A stretch of 62,468 nucleotides of DNA from Nocardiopsis sp. CNT312 (GCF_000515115.1 NZ_AZXF01000030.1:454-62921); one strand, 5' to 3'. Positions 27,572 to 36,488 are shown, counted from the first letter of the stretch. Numbers and translations: made by a program. Notes: a model not told the origin generated them from the sequence alone.

Positions 27572-28210
27572 GTGACCCAGAAGGCCAACATCCTTCTCGT
27601 GGACGACCGAGAAGAGAACCTGATCGCGCTGGAGGCGGCCCTCACCTCCCTCGACCAGAACCTGGTCCGGGCCAGTTCCGGTGAGGAGGCGCTCAAACAC
27701 CTTCTGGGGACCGACTTCGCGGTGATCCTGCTCGACGTGGTCATGCCGGGTATGGACGGGTTCGAGACGGCCGCGCACATCAAGCAGCGCGAGAAGACCA
27801 AGGACGTGCCGATCATCTTCCTGACCGCTCAGGAGTTCGACCGGCACCAGGTCTTCCGCGGCTACGCCTCCCGCGCGGTCGACTTCCTCCTCAAACCGTT
27901 CGACCCCTGGGTGCTGCGCTCCAAGGTCGAGGTGTTCGTCGAACTCCACCAGCTCCGGGAGCGGATGCGCGAGCAGGCCCGCACCCTCCAGCGCGACCTC
28001 GCGCAGCAGACCGGGGAGCCCGGGAAGGTCCTCGTGGAACGCATCGCACGGCACGCTCGCCAGGTGCAGAGCGACCTCGCCCAGCTTCGCGCGCACATCG
28101 TCGACCGCGACCAGGACGTCGACCAGGAACTGGTGGAGGGCGTGCGCAGGATGGACCGCTCCGTGGGGCGCCTGTCCGCGCTCGTGGACACGATCCACGG
28201 ACCCGTCTAG
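27572..28210 (+). CDS. osaB: response regulator with C-terminal coiled coil, OsaB-like
   Basis: 212 residues. Receiver domain with DDREEN, phospho-acceptor Asp55 (VILLDVVMPG) and Lys in DFLLKPFD, then a helical tail of about 85 residues (QLRERMREQARTLQRDL and following) with no DNA-binding domain. In Streptomyces, OsaB is needed for growth at high osmolarity and is encoded after osaA, as here (seven-base gap; GGAG inside the osaA end). Output is presumably by protein contact. Its TAG stop shares a CTAG with the stop of the convergent PAS-GAF gene. Confidence 0.82.
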   Translation: MTQKANILLVDDREENLIALEAALTSLDQNLVRASSGEEALKHLLGTDFAVILLDVVMPGMDGFETAAHIKQREKTKDVPIIFLTAQEFDRHQVFRGYASRAVDFLLKPFDPWVLRSKVEVFVELHQLRERMREQARTLQRDLAQQTGEPGKVLVERIARHARQVQSDLAQLRAHIVDRDQDVDQELVEGVRRMDRSVGRLSALVDTIHGPV

Positions 28211-29430
28211 TCTCCGCTCCGCCGGTCGCCTCTGCGCCGGACGGTACGGAGCGGTGTCTGGGAGGAGGAGCGCGGGGGGAGCGCCAAACCGACGTGCTCC
28301 CCGATCTCCTCGATGAGGCCGAGGTCGGCCAGGCGGAAACTGCTCCGGTTGCTGCGCCGGATCAGTGTCAGCGCGCCGCGCACCCCCCGGGTACCGCTCA
28401 GGGGCACCGACAGCAGCGAACCCGCGCCCAGCAGGGTCAGCAGCGGGGCGCCGGACGCGGTGCGGCCGAGCCCGTCCGCGTCCTCGATCAGCGGGAACAG
28501 CAGCGACTTCCCGCCCTTGAGCACGTCGCCGGGGATGGCGGAGGCGCCGGGGTCGGCCTGCTCCACCTCCCGCTTCGGATCGCCCGGGCCGCCCGACGGG
28601 CCCGCCACGGCGGCCCTGCGCGCCGCCCGCGGCCCCTCGGGAAGGTCGCACACGTCCACGAGCACCCAGTCGGCGTAGGAGTCCGCCAGCAGTTCGGCCA
28701 CGTCGGCCAGCGGCAGCGGCTCCCCCCTCCCGCCCGGTCCGGCACTGCGCAGCAGCAGACGGGTCATGCGGGTCAGCACGTCCAGCCGCCGGGCGGCCAG
28801 GACCACCACCTGGTCCTCCACCTCCGGCTCCAGCGGGGCGGGCCCCTCCTCCTCGGCTCCGTCCACGGGCGGCGACATCGCCACCAGCACCAGGGGGTGC
28901 GCCTCGGTGGGCAGCTCCAGGCGGGTCAGCGTCAGGTGCACGTCCTCCGCCCAGCCGCGCTGGGCCATCCGCGACTCCAGCGAGGCGGTGCCATCGCCGC
29001 GCAGCACGGACGCCAGCCACGACCGCAGCGCCGCACGTTTGCGCAGATCGACGAAGTGCGCGAACGGCTTGCCCGTGAGGTATCCGGGCGCGCTGCCCAG
29101 CCGTGCGGCGCCCGCGTTGTTGATCCGCCGTATGTGGCCGTCGTGGTCGAGCAGCACCACGGGGACGCTCAGTTCCGCGAACATCGCCCGCAGCAGCGTC
29201 CGGTCCCCGTCGTCCCCGGGACGGCGGGGACCGGGCCGCTCCGGCCGGGACCGTTCGAGCAGTTCGTCCGCACGCCCCAGCAGCCGCTCGGCGTACTCCA
29301 GCTCGGCCAGGGCCGCCTCAGCGGTGCTCCGGGCGTCGTCGGGGTACATGGAGTGCGTGCTGCCGAGGGCCTCCACACGCTCTCCCAGAGCGGTGATCTC
29401 CCTCCGCAGTCCGGCGAGGTTATCCGACAC
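28207..29430 (-). CDS. PAS and GAF domain sensor protein
   Basis: 407 residues. A short coiled-coil N-terminus (TAEAALAELEYAERLLG) is followed by a PAS domain (about 85-190; VLLDHDGHIRRINNAGAARLG, LTGKPFAHFVD) and a GAF-like domain (about 215-390; SLLSVPLSGTRGVRGALTLIRR). There is no kinase, phosphatase or DNA-binding output, so it would act by protein contact. It is convergent with osaB and divergent from the GAF-ANTAR gene. The position suggests a sensory partner of the Osa or partner-switching proteins; this is inference. Confidence 0.7.
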   Translation of the reverse strand: MSDNLAGLRREITALGERVEALGSTHSMYPDDARSTAEAALAELEYAERLLGRADELLERSRPERPGPRRPGDDGDRTLLRAMFAELSVPVVLLDHDGHIRRINNAGAARLGSAPGYLTGKPFAHFVDLRKRAALRSWLASVLRGDGTASLESRMAQRGWAEDVHLTLTRLELPTEAHPLVLVAMSPPVDGAEEEGPAPLEPEVEDQVVVLAARRLDVLTRMTRLLLRSAGPGGRGEPLPLADVAELLADSYADWVLVDVCDLPEGPRAARRAAVAGPSGGPGDPKREVEQADPGASAIPGDVLKGGKSLLFPLIEDADGLGRTASGAPLLTLLGAGSLLSVPLSGTRGVRGALTLIRRSNRSSFRLADLGLIEEIGEHVGLALPPRSSSQTPLRTVRRRGDRRSGD

Positions 29431-29580
29431 GCTCAGGTCTCCGGTCGTTCGTCCGTCGGGTGGGCGTCGGAGCGTGGCACCGACGCGGGTCTCGTGTCGA
29501 CGCTAGCGGATGTGGGATCCGGCGTGGCGACCGCGTTACGGTGGTGAGAGGCCTCCGAACCGCGGAAGTGAGGTGGGAGG

Positions 29581-30408
29581 GTGTGGATCGAGCGCCTGGC
29601 CCGTGACGTCGGGGCGCTGGGACAGGCCGAGAACGCCACACTCGACCGGGCCCTGGACCAGATGAGCCGGGCCGCCGCCCTGGGGGTGCCCGGCTGCTCG
29701 GCTGCCCTGGTCGTCGTCTGGCGGGAGGTCGTGGGCCCCGACGGCTCGGCGCGGCACGTGGTCACCGACTACGGCGCCTCCCACGCCGACCTCGCCGAGG
29801 CCTTCGAGTACCAGTACACCAGCGACCAGGGGCCCACGGTGGAGGCCGTACGCGAGATGCGCCAGGTCCGGGTCGGCGACGTCCTCAGGGAGCACCGCTG
29901 GCCCCGGTACACCAGCATGGCCGTGCAGTGCGGGGACCGCTCCTCGGTCACCCAGCCCAGCCTCGTCAGCGGTGGCGAGGGGCACGGCGACCGGGTCATC
30001 ACCTTCGGGGTGCACTCCGGCCGCGCCGACGCCTTCGACGAGGAGGTGGTCGTCCCGCTCGCGGCCCTGCTCGCCGAGCACGCGGCGGCCGCCCTGCACA
30101 GCGTCGGCCGACGCGCCGACATCGCCCGGGAGACCGCGCACATGCGCAGGGCGATGTCGGCGCGTACGGTGATCGACCAGGCCAAGGGCATCATCATGCA
30201 CGCGCGGGGCTGTGACGCCGATGCCGCCTTCGTGGCTCTGCGCGAGGTGGCCCAGCGCAACCGCAAGAAGGTCGTGGACGTGGCGGGAGACCTCGTTCGG
30301 GAGAACTCCGTCCCCCGGGGACAGGAGCACCGCCCGCGGGAAGCGGGAGGTGAACACGGCGGCAACGGCCGCGGGATGAGTCCACCGCGTGACCGAAAGC
30401 CGTCATGA
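29581..30408 (+). CDS. GAF-ANTAR domain RNA-binding regulator
   Basis: 275 residues. GAF domain (about 15-170) then a C-terminal ANTAR domain (ARTVIDQAKGIIMHARGCD, AFVALREVAQ), which binds paired hexaloop RNA stems and stops transcription termination. A low-complexity polar tail follows. The GTG start directly follows AGGTGGGAGG. The signal sensed is not visible. It heads a rightward pair with the STAS gene 132 bases downstream. The ANTAR residues look complete, so RNA binding is plausible; its targets are unknown. Confidence 0.85.
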   Translation: MWIERLARDVGALGQAENATLDRALDQMSRAAALGVPGCSAALVVVWREVVGPDGSARHVVTDYGASHADLAEAFEYQYTSDQGPTVEAVREMRQVRVGDVLREHRWPRYTSMAVQCGDRSSVTQPSLVSGGEGHGDRVITFGVHSGRADAFDEEVVVPLAALLAEHAAAALHSVGRRADIARETAHMRRAMSARTVIDQAKGIIMHARGCDADAAFVALREVAQRNRKKVVDVAGDLVRENSVPRGQEHRPREAGGEHGGNGRGMSPPRDRKPS

Positions 30409-30540
30409 TGAGGCTTCGGGGGCGCCTCGGCGCGCCCGGGCACCGCTTCCGCGGAAGCGGGTCTCCCCCGGGGGCGGCCCGAAAGCGGCGGGCGGGCCGG
30501 AGCCGAGCGCCGGGCCTGGAGAGAACAAGGAGAACCCGGA

Positions 30541-30888
30541 GTGACGTCAGACATCTCGACACGCCGCGAGGACGGTGTCGCTGTGGTCGCCCTCGAAGGG
30601 GAACTGGACGCGGCGACCTCTCCGGCGCTGGCGGACGCGCTCGAACGTCTCTTCGGGGAGGAGCCGCCCCGCGGGCTGGTGATCGACCTGGCCGGGGTCG
30701 GCTTCCTGGACTCCCGGTGCATCGGTGTTCTCGTCGCCGCCTACCGGCAGGCTCGGGACCTGGGCGTGGGCCTAGTGGTCGCCGAGCCGCAGCGGCAGGT
30801 CCACAGACTGTTCGTGATCGCGGGGATCGACCAGGTCATCCCGATTGCCGAAAGCACCGCCGCGGCCGTGCGATCGCTGGGCCGCTGA
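30541..30888 (+). CDS. STAS-domain anti-sigma factor antagonist
   Basis: 115 residues, a single STAS domain of RsbV type. The phosphorylation loop reads LDSRCIGVLV, keeping the conserved Ser after Asp although the usual SG is replaced by RC. Unphosphorylated it would bind an anti-sigma kinase and free a sigma factor. The GTG start has AAGGAG upstream. Its last 53 bases overlap, tail to tail, the gene for a MEDS-HATPase protein, a candidate kinase partner. Confidence 0.85.
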   Translation: MTSDISTRREDGVAVVALEGELDAATSPALADALERLFGEEPPRGLVIDLAGVGFLDSRCIGVLVAAYRQARDLGVGLVVAEPQRQVHRLFVIAGIDQVIPIAESTAAAVRSLGR

Positions 30889-31807
30889 GGCGGTCGAGGA
30901 GGTGCAGCCGCACCAGGGATCCGGTGCGGCCGCCGCAGATCTCCATGAAGTCGCAGGTCTGACGGGCGATCCAGAGCCCGTACCCGCGGGAGCGCACCCC
31001 GTCGCCCGGACAGTAGCCCGCCAGCGGGTCGTCGAGGCCGCCCTCCTCGTCGAACACGTCGCACACCCACCGCCCCGGCCCGCGCCACAGGGTCACGGTG
31101 CCCTTGCCCGCGCCGTGCTCCAAGACGTTGGCGGCCAGTTCGTTGACCCCCGTCACGAGGTTGTCGACCCGTTCCTCCGGCCAGGACAGCGCCCTTCCGA
31201 GCCCGGTGAGCTCCCGGCGCAGGACCGGCAGCGGGCCGCCGATCTCCCGCACGTGGACGGGCCCGGTGACGGGCAGCGGCTCCGGGGCGTCCGGCAGGGC
31301 CCCGAACGCGGCTCTCCCCAGGTATCCGGGGTTGGACCGAGAACCGCCCGGTGCCGCCAGCACGGGGTGCGTGGCACGTACCGCCGCCCGCGCTCCGGAG
31401 GGCAGCCCAGCGGCCTCGTGCACGCACAGCATCCGCACCGGTAGTGAGGACAGTGCGGTGTCCAGCACCGACTCCAGCCGGTGCCACTCGCGGCGCTCCA
31501 GTGCCGGAGCCTCGGCCAGCGGCGGTTCGGCGACCACGGCCACGGGGCCGGGGGCGTGGGACAGCGCGAGCCGGTGCAGCAGGGCGAGGGTCCGCCCCGG
31601 AGCGGAGAAGACCCGGGAGCGCTCAGTGACGTGCACCCGGGACCGCTCGGCACCGGTCAGGGCCGCGGTCAACGCCTCGGAGCGGTGCCCGCCGACGACG
31701 AGCACTGTGTGGGCGCCCCCGGACACAGCCGAGCGCAGCCATGGCCCGACCACCTCGTGCAGCCGCTCCTCGCGGTGGAAGAGCAGGCCCTGGTGCTCGA
31801 AGGTCAC
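30836..31807 (-). CDS. MEDS-domain anti-sigma factor with RsbW-type HATPase
   Basis: 323 residues. The N-terminal MEDS (DcmR-type sensory) domain starts HQGLLFHREERLHEVVGPW and runs to about 165; the C-terminal HATPase shows NELAANVLEHGAG and RSRGYGLWIARQ. Such proteins are anti-sigma factors or Ser/Thr kinases of anti-anti-sigma proteins. Its start overlaps the TGA of the upstream glycosyltransferase gene (ATGA). The 3' end overlaps the STAS gene on the other strand by 53 bases. The sigma factor it might hold is not in the window. Confidence 0.78.
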   Translation of the reverse strand: MTFEHQGLLFHREERLHEVVGPWLRSAVSGGAHTVLVVGGHRSEALTAALTGAERSRVHVTERSRVFSAPGRTLALLHRLALSHAPGPVAVVAEPPLAEAPALERREWHRLESVLDTALSSLPVRMLCVHEAAGLPSGARAAVRATHPVLAAPGGSRSNPGYLGRAAFGALPDAPEPLPVTGPVHVREIGGPLPVLRRELTGLGRALSWPEERVDNLVTGVNELAANVLEHGAGKGTVTLWRGPGRWVCDVFDEEGGLDDPLAGYCPGDGVRSRGYGLWIARQTCDFMEICGGRTGSLVRLHLLDRLSGPAIARPRRCFRQSG

Positions 31808-33090
31808 CGCTGCGGGTGCGCGGCCGCGGAGAGGAGGGAGAGGTCCGCGTCGTCCTCGTCGGAGTCCTCCTGCTCCGGCTGCTGGGGCAGGGAGCGCTGG
31901 TAGGCCAGCTCCGTCTCCACCGCGATCCGCTGCCAGGTGAAGCGCGACCGGGCCCGGTCCGCGGCGGCGATCCCGAACGCCGAGCTCATCGTCGGGGTGT
32001 TGAGCACGGAGCGGACGGCCCGGGCGACCTCGTCGGGCCTACCGAACCGCATCAGCACACCGCTGGTGCGGTGCAGCACCGCGCCGGGGACCGCACCGGT
32101 GGCGGTGGCCACCACGGGAAGACCACAGGCCATCGCCTCGACGACGGCCCCGCCGAAGGGGTCGTAGGAGGCCGCGGAGACGTACACGTCCGCCGAGCGC
32201 AGCAGACGGGGCAGTTCCTTGCGGTCCACGGGGCCGGTCAGGTGGACGCGGTCGTCCACTCCCGCCTCCTTGGCGAGGAGTTCGATCCCGCGCGCGTCCT
32301 CGTCGACGGCCACGTCGCGGTTCTGGGACGTGGACACGATGAGCAGTTCGGCCTCGGGCAGGCGGGTCATCGCCTCCACCAGCCGCCCGGCGCCGCCGGG
32401 TTCGGTGAGGGAGGTGACCGAGACCAGTCGGGGGCTCTCCTCGCGTCGGCGCTGCCAGTGCTCGGTGGAGGCGCTGCCCTCGACGCTGAAGTGGTCGGTG
32501 TCCACCCCGAAGGGGACCACGCTCACCTGGTAGCGGGGCACGCCGAGCCGTGCCAGTTCCCCCTTCTGGTCGGTGGAGTTGACCAGGACATGGTCGGCGC
32601 GCGCGGCGAGGACCGTCTCCATGCGGGTGCGCTCGGGCCGTTCCGGGAGCCCCGAGCGCTGTTCGCTGGCGTTGACGGAGTGGAACGTCTGGATGACCGG
32701 GGCGGAGCCCAGGTCCTTACCGCTGTGGGCCCGTGCGTGCAGGGCGGCCAGACCGCTGGTCCAGTCCACGGCGTGCAGCAGGTCGGGGGCGTCCTCGTCG
32801 AGGGCGTTGGCGAGGGCGCTTCCGAAGGCCCCGGTGTGCTCGGTGTGTTCGTCGCGGCCGAGGGGGCGCGAGGGGCCGGCGTCGAGGTAGACCACGGACA
32901 CTCCGCGGGCCATTCGGGTGCGGCCCTCGGGCTGCTCGGGGTCGCTGCGGCGCGAGTAGACCGTCACCTTGTGGCCGCGTTTGGCCAACTGCCGGGACAG
33001 GGCGCAGGCGTGCAGGCTCGCGGGACAGGACGGCTCACCGCGGTGGGCGGGGAGGGGGTTGGCGTGTTCGGCGACCATGGCGATCTTCAC
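31804..33090 (-). CDS. GT4-family glycosyltransferase
   Basis: 428 residues with the two-Rossmann GT-B fold. The N-terminal part starts VKIAMVAEHANPLP, and the C-terminal nucleotide-sugar site reads FGGAVVEAMACGLPVVAT with the conserved EX7E-type Glu residues. It would transfer a sugar from a nucleotide donor, retaining the anomeric form; acceptor unknown. GTG 33090 has AAGGAG nine bases upstream. It is translationally coupled to a signalling protein (MEDS-HATPase), which is unusual. An acidic low-complexity tail (about 400-415) follows the catalytic part. Confidence 0.82.
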   Translation of the reverse strand: MKIAMVAEHANPLPAHRGEPSCPASLHACALSRQLAKRGHKVTVYSRRSDPEQPEGRTRMARGVSVVYLDAGPSRPLGRDEHTEHTGAFGSALANALDEDAPDLLHAVDWTSGLAALHARAHSGKDLGSAPVIQTFHSVNASEQRSGLPERPERTRMETVLAARADHVLVNSTDQKGELARLGVPRYQVSVVPFGVDTDHFSVEGSASTEHWQRRREESPRLVSVTSLTEPGGAGRLVEAMTRLPEAELLIVSTSQNRDVAVDEDARGIELLAKEAGVDDRVHLTGPVDRKELPRLLRSADVYVSAASYDPFGGAVVEAMACGLPVVATATGAVPGAVLHRTSGVLMRFGRPDEVARAVRSVLNTPTMSSAFGIAAADRARSRFTWQRIAVETELAYQRSLPQQPEQEDSDEDDADLSLLSAAAHPQR

Positions 33091-33800
33091 TGGGCTGGAC
33101 TCCTTGGACACGGAGGAGGCGTGTCCGTCGTGGGCGGGCACGAAGGGGCTCTGTCGGAAGGTCGACGTCCCGGGGAGGGGGTGCGGCCGTCAACACGGCT
33201 GGAGGGGGCGCCCCGGTGCGGACGCGCACATGGGACACGTGTCGCGGAGAGGGGAGGGGAAGAGAGGGAAGACGCACCAATGACCACACCAAACGACCGT
33301 CAGGGAAGGAAGTGTGCCTCCGGGCGAACCCGTGTTCGGTTCGGCGCTCGGGGCGCGGGTCGTGTGTGTCTGCGTCTTAGACACCCAACGGGCCCCATTC
33401 TGCCAGACGGTGCAGGGAGCCACAACGTGTCAGCCGGTCTTCGCCTGGGCGGAAGGGAGCTTCGGGATCGACCGTAACCTGGTGGAAGTCTCCTGTTCCC
33501 GGTGGCGACCCGTGTTGTTGGAACCCTGCTGAGGTGCCTCCGGAAGCACCGCTACTGTCAGAGCGGGACCGCACCGGGCCCGTCCCCGGGTGCGTCGACT
33601 GCGACACTTTCGGCGGTGGTGCCCCGGGCGGGCGCTGCGCATCCGGTTGTTTTCCGCAATGATGTACGCGGATTTTGACCGCCCCCGCTGCTATTCCGGC
33701 GGTACGGTTACAGAATCCGCGCGTGGCACGGGACTCGGGTAAGGTTCGGCGGCGTACGCCGGGCGACCGGCCGCGGCCGAAGGAACGGGAGGAAGGGCGT
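33091..33800. other. 710-base intergenic region between glycosyltransferase and PP2C genes
   Basis: No supported gene. Reading frames of up to 73 codons here lack ribosome sites and look like GC-driven noise. A short hairpin (GTGTCT, 33366-33371; AGACAC, 33379-33384) lies near the middle. A TTGACC at 33675 could be a -35 element for the phosphatase gene, but no well-spaced -10 was found. The region must hold divergent promoters. Confidence 0.5.
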
Positions 33801-34562
33801 ATGGGTGTCGCTGGTGGGGAAGTCATCGTCACGGCTCTCACACACCGGGGCGCTGTCCGTCCCGCCAACGAGGACTCGGTCGTCATGGGCGCGCTCACCG
33901 TGGCCAGCGCGAACATGACCTCGCCTGTGCGCTGTGTACTCCCGGTGAGCGAGCCGGTCATCCTCGCGGTCGCCGACGGTATCGGCGGCCAGGCCGCGGG
34001 GGAGATCGCCTCAGAGCACGCGGTGCACCGCATGGCGGAGATGGGCCCCCGGCTGAAGGGGCCCGAGGAGATCGCCCAGTTGCTCAGCAACATCGACGAG
34101 GAGATCAAGGACCACGCCACCCAGCACAGCGAATTCTCCGGTATGGGGACCACGGTCGCCGGTGTCCTGCTCAACAGCGACGGCAACTTCTGGTTCAACG
34201 TCGGAGACTCGCGGACCTACCGCCTGGAGCGGGGCCGCCTGCGCCAGCTCTCCGAGGACGACTCCCCGGCGCTGCCGCCCTCCGAGGACGGCCGACCGGT
34301 CACCACGAACTTCATCACCCAGTCCCTGGGCGGCAGCGCGGGCGGCGTGATGGTCCCCCACGTGGGACGCGACGACGACTCCGACCCCAGCGCCTGGCTC
34401 ATGTGCAGCGACGGCCTGTCCGACCTGGTCCTGCCCGAGGAGATGGAGCGGATGATCGGCGAGGCCGGCAGCGACGAGGCGGCCGTGCACGCCCTCTGGC
34501 AGGCCGCGATGGAGGCCGGGGGCAAGGACAACATCAGCATTCTGCTCGCACGTCGGCTGTGA
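33801..34562 (+). CDS. PP2C-type Ser/Thr protein phosphatase
   Basis: 253 residues, a complete PP2C catalytic domain: RPANEDSV, AVADGIGGQAAGE, GMGTTVAGV, NVGDSRTYR, CSDGLSDLV and GGKDNISILLA, giving all metal-binding Asp residues. It would reverse Ser/Thr kinase action in the cytoplasm. There is no membrane helix or forkhead-associated partner next to it. GGGAGGAAGG precedes the ATG. A perfect 17-base stem just after the stop ends the transcript. The nearby regulators suggest a stress-signalling role, by context only. Confidence 0.88.
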   Translation: MGVAGGEVIVTALTHRGAVRPANEDSVVMGALTVASANMTSPVRCVLPVSEPVILAVADGIGGQAAGEIASEHAVHRMAEMGPRLKGPEEIAQLLSNIDEEIKDHATQHSEFSGMGTTVAGVLLNSDGNFWFNVGDSRTYRLERGRLRQLSEDDSPALPPSEDGRPVTTNFITQSLGGSAGGVMVPHVGRDDDSDPSAWLMCSDGLSDLVLPEEMERMIGEAGSDEAAVHALWQAAMEAGGKDNISILLARRL

Positions 34563-34587
34563 GCCCTCCGGGGCCCGTGGACAGAGC

Positions 34588-34629
34588 ACAGGGGTGGTGC
34601 GTCGACCGAGGCCGACGCACCACCCCTGT
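34588..34629. terminator. bidirectional terminator between PP2C and copC genes
   Basis: Perfect 17-base inverted repeat (34588-34604 with 34613-34629, loop of 8), core GGGGTGGTGCGTCG. It sits between convergent genes. Confidence 0.85.
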
Positions 34630-34644
34630 CACCGTTCGCCGCCG

Positions 34645-35316
34645 TTACTCGTCGCCCTTCGCGGCTTCGATCCCGCGCAGGCGTGCACGCACGAGAACGA
34701 TCATGGAGAGGACGAGGAACAGGACGAGGACGGCGCCCAGGACGAGGAGCAGCGTTTTGCCGCCCGTCCCCTCTTCCGCCCCGCTCACGGCCTGCTCGTC
34801 GGCTTCGACCGCGGGCGTCTCCGGGGCGGCCTCCTCGCTGGTTTCCTCAGCGACGGCCGTCTCCTGCCCGTCGGTCTCGGCCGGCACCTCCTCCGCGGCG
34901 GTCGTGACGGCCTCCTCGGTCAGTGTGAACTCCAGTGTGTCCTGGATGGGGTGGCCGTCCGAGGAGACGATGCGGAAGGCGACGGTGTAGTCGCCCGCCT
35001 GGTCCAGGGGAAGCAGTTCCGCCGTGACGTCGGTGCCGTCGAAGTCGAGGGGCGCCTCACCGGTGTAGGTCCGCTCGTCCGGACCGGTGACGACGACCGT
35101 GCTCGCGCTGCCGTTCGCCAGCGGTTCGTTGTTGAAGGTGAGGACGACCTCCTCGGGGACCGCGTCCAGGGTCGCCCCGTCCCCGGGCGAGGAGTCGATG
35201 AGTGCGTCGTGGGCCAGGGCGGGGGAGGGGGCCATGGCCAGCGCCAGGACGGCCGCTGCGGCCGTCGCCGTCGCGGTGGGGCGGCGCAGTGGTGTGCGGG
35301 TGGTCTCGGATGACAT
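34645..35316 (-). CDS. copC: CopC/YcnJ-type copper-binding protein with C-terminal anchor
   Basis: 223 residues. A signal peptide ends ALAHDALIDSSP, so the mature protein starts with the His expected as a copper ligand; a second ligand His is in SSDGHP. The CopC beta-barrel (about 36-135) is followed by an acidic linker (EEVPAETDGQETAVAEETSE) and a C-terminal helix (about 193-213) that anchors it outside the membrane. It probably binds Cu(II) and passes it to a partner. The membrane gene 28 bases upstream in the same direction is a likely partner. Confidence 0.87.
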   Translation of the reverse strand: MSSETTRTPLRRPTATATAAAAVLALAMAPSPALAHDALIDSSPGDGATLDAVPEEVVLTFNNEPLANGSASTVVVTGPDERTYTGEAPLDFDGTDVTAELLPLDQAGDYTVAFRIVSSDGHPIQDTLEFTLTEEAVTTAAEEVPAETDGQETAVAEETSEEAAPETPAVEADEQAVSGAEEGTGGKTLLLVLGAVLVLFLVLSMIVLVRARLRGIEAAKGDE

Positions 35317-35344
35317 GCGGGCTTCTTTCCGTTCCGGGGTGTTC

Positions 35345-35923
35345 TCAGGCTGGGACGCGCGGAGAACCCGGGGGCGCGCGCGGGCCGTGCGCGGACGGCG
35401 CGGCGGACGCGGTGGGAACGGCGGCCGGGGGCGCCGGAGGCGCGGTCGTCGCAGGGCCGGGAGGTGTGCGTACGAGCAGCAGCGGTGGCAGGGCCCGGGA
35501 CAGCAGGGCCGTGAGCCGCCACAGGGCGGACTCGCCGTGGGCGAGCAGAGCGGCTGCGAGCAGCGCCGCCCACAGGTGGGCTAGGAGCATGCCCGGGGCC
35601 AGGCCCAGCTCGACGAGGTGCGCGAGGAGGCCGTGCCCGCTGTGTTCCGCCCCGAAGGAGGGCGTCGGCCCGCCGGTGCCCTGGAGGACGGCGTGGAGGC
35701 CGAGCTGGGCGCAGGCCAGGACCGCGAAGATGTCGGTGAAGCCGCGCATCACCTTGGTGAAGTGCCACAGCACCGGAACGAGGAGCACGGTGGCCAGGAC
35801 GAGACCGGCCGCGGGTGCGGGGGTGGCGGACGACAGGTTGTGCCCCGTCCAGGACAGCCATGTGCACGCACCGGCCAGGAGTGCGGTGCGGGTGAGTCGG
35901 AGGGTGCCGTGGGCGGGGCGCAC
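35345..35923 (-). CDS. integral membrane protein next to copC
   Basis: 192 residues with about five helices and several His residues near membrane faces (HGLLAHLVELGLAPGMLLAHL). The C-terminus is Pro/Ala-rich and probably disordered. GTG 35923 was chosen over an ATG 36 bases upstream because it is nearer a weak AGGTTCGG site; both are possible. It precedes copC in the same direction with a 28-base gap, suggesting joint copper handling. It is much shorter than CopD and I see no CopD signature. Confidence 0.6.
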   Translation of the reverse strand: MRPAHGTLRLTRTALLAGACTWLSWTGHNLSSATPAPAAGLVLATVLLVPVLWHFTKVMRGFTDIFAVLACAQLGLHAVLQGTGGPTPSFGAEHSGHGLLAHLVELGLAPGMLLAHLWAALLAAALLAHGESALWRLTALLSRALPPLLLVRTPPGPATTAPPAPPAAVPTASAAPSAHGPRAPPGSPRVPA

Positions 35924-36010
35924 GTGACCGAACCTAGGACCTGGCAGGTGGGGCCGCAAGGAGGGGGCTCACACCCGGCTGACGGTGAGAAGCGCGTGAG
36001 CCGCCCGGCG

Positions 36011-36050
36011 CGGGCCGTCGGGTGCGGTCCCCCTCGCGCCCGACGGCCCG
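36011..36050. terminator. terminator after the WhiB-family gene
   Basis: Perfect 12-base inverted repeat (36011-36022, CGGGCCGTCGGG; 36039-36050) with a 16-base loop, ten bases after the leftward WhiB-family stop. Confidence 0.72.
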
Positions 36051-36060
36051 TGCCGACGCC

Positions 36061-36327
36061 TTACGAGGCGGGGGCCAGGACGGCGCGCCGCATGTAGCGG
36101 CGCTCCTCCGGGGTGGTCCCCCCCCAGACGCCGTGGGCCTCGCCGACTCGCAGCGCCCACCGCAGGCACTCTTGGCGAACAGGGCAACTGCGGCAGACGG
36201 TGAGAGCCTGCTCGGTGTCGGCGCGTCCGATTCCGGTGCTGCTGACCGGGAAGAAGAGCTCCGGGTCGTAGGAGCGGCAGCGTCCCTGGACGACCCAGTC
36301 CTCGCTCTCGTGGTACAGGCGGTTCAC
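36061..36327 (-). CDS. WhiB-family iron-sulfur transcriptional regulator
   Basis: 88 residues. Four Cys (GRC, VCRSC, EC) would hold a [4Fe-4S] cluster; the DPELFFPVSSTG segment and GVWGGTTPEERR turn with a basic tail are diagnostic of WhiB-like proteins, which work with the principal sigma factor. GTG 36327 has GGAGG five bases upstream. Length and the DPELFFP motif recall the WhiB1/WblE group, but assignment to a subgroup is uncertain. It is divergent from the ectoine operon across a 690-base region. Confidence 0.88.
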   Translation of the reverse strand: MNRLYHESEDWVVQGRCRSYDPELFFPVSSTGIGRADTEQALTVCRSCPVRQECLRWALRVGEAHGVWGGTTPEERRYMRRAVLAPAS

Positions 36328-36461
36328 GTGAGCCTCCGATCCGTGGCTGAGATCCGTGGTCGGTGTCCCCCGCCGTGGGTCCCACGGCGGGAGGGGCCTC
36401 GGCCTCACCACGGTTTCCGGGCGCCTCGCTCCCGGGTCTGGGGCGAAGCGATGCGACCAAG

Positions 36462-36488
36462 TGTAGTACGACCTCTTGTAGTACTACA
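36462..36488. repeat. inverted repeat upstream of the WhiB-family gene
   Basis: TGTAGTA (36462-36468) and TACTACA (36482-36488) are exact inverted copies 13 bases apart; GTAGTAC also occurs twice as a direct repeat within the same 27 bases. It lies about 135 bases upstream of the WhiB-family start and could be an operator. Confidence 0.5.

Noticed and set aside
33314..33532. 72-residue Cys-containing frame in the glycosyltransferase/phosphatase gap
   Set aside because: No ribosome site, no hydrophobic or domain pattern, not supported by context.
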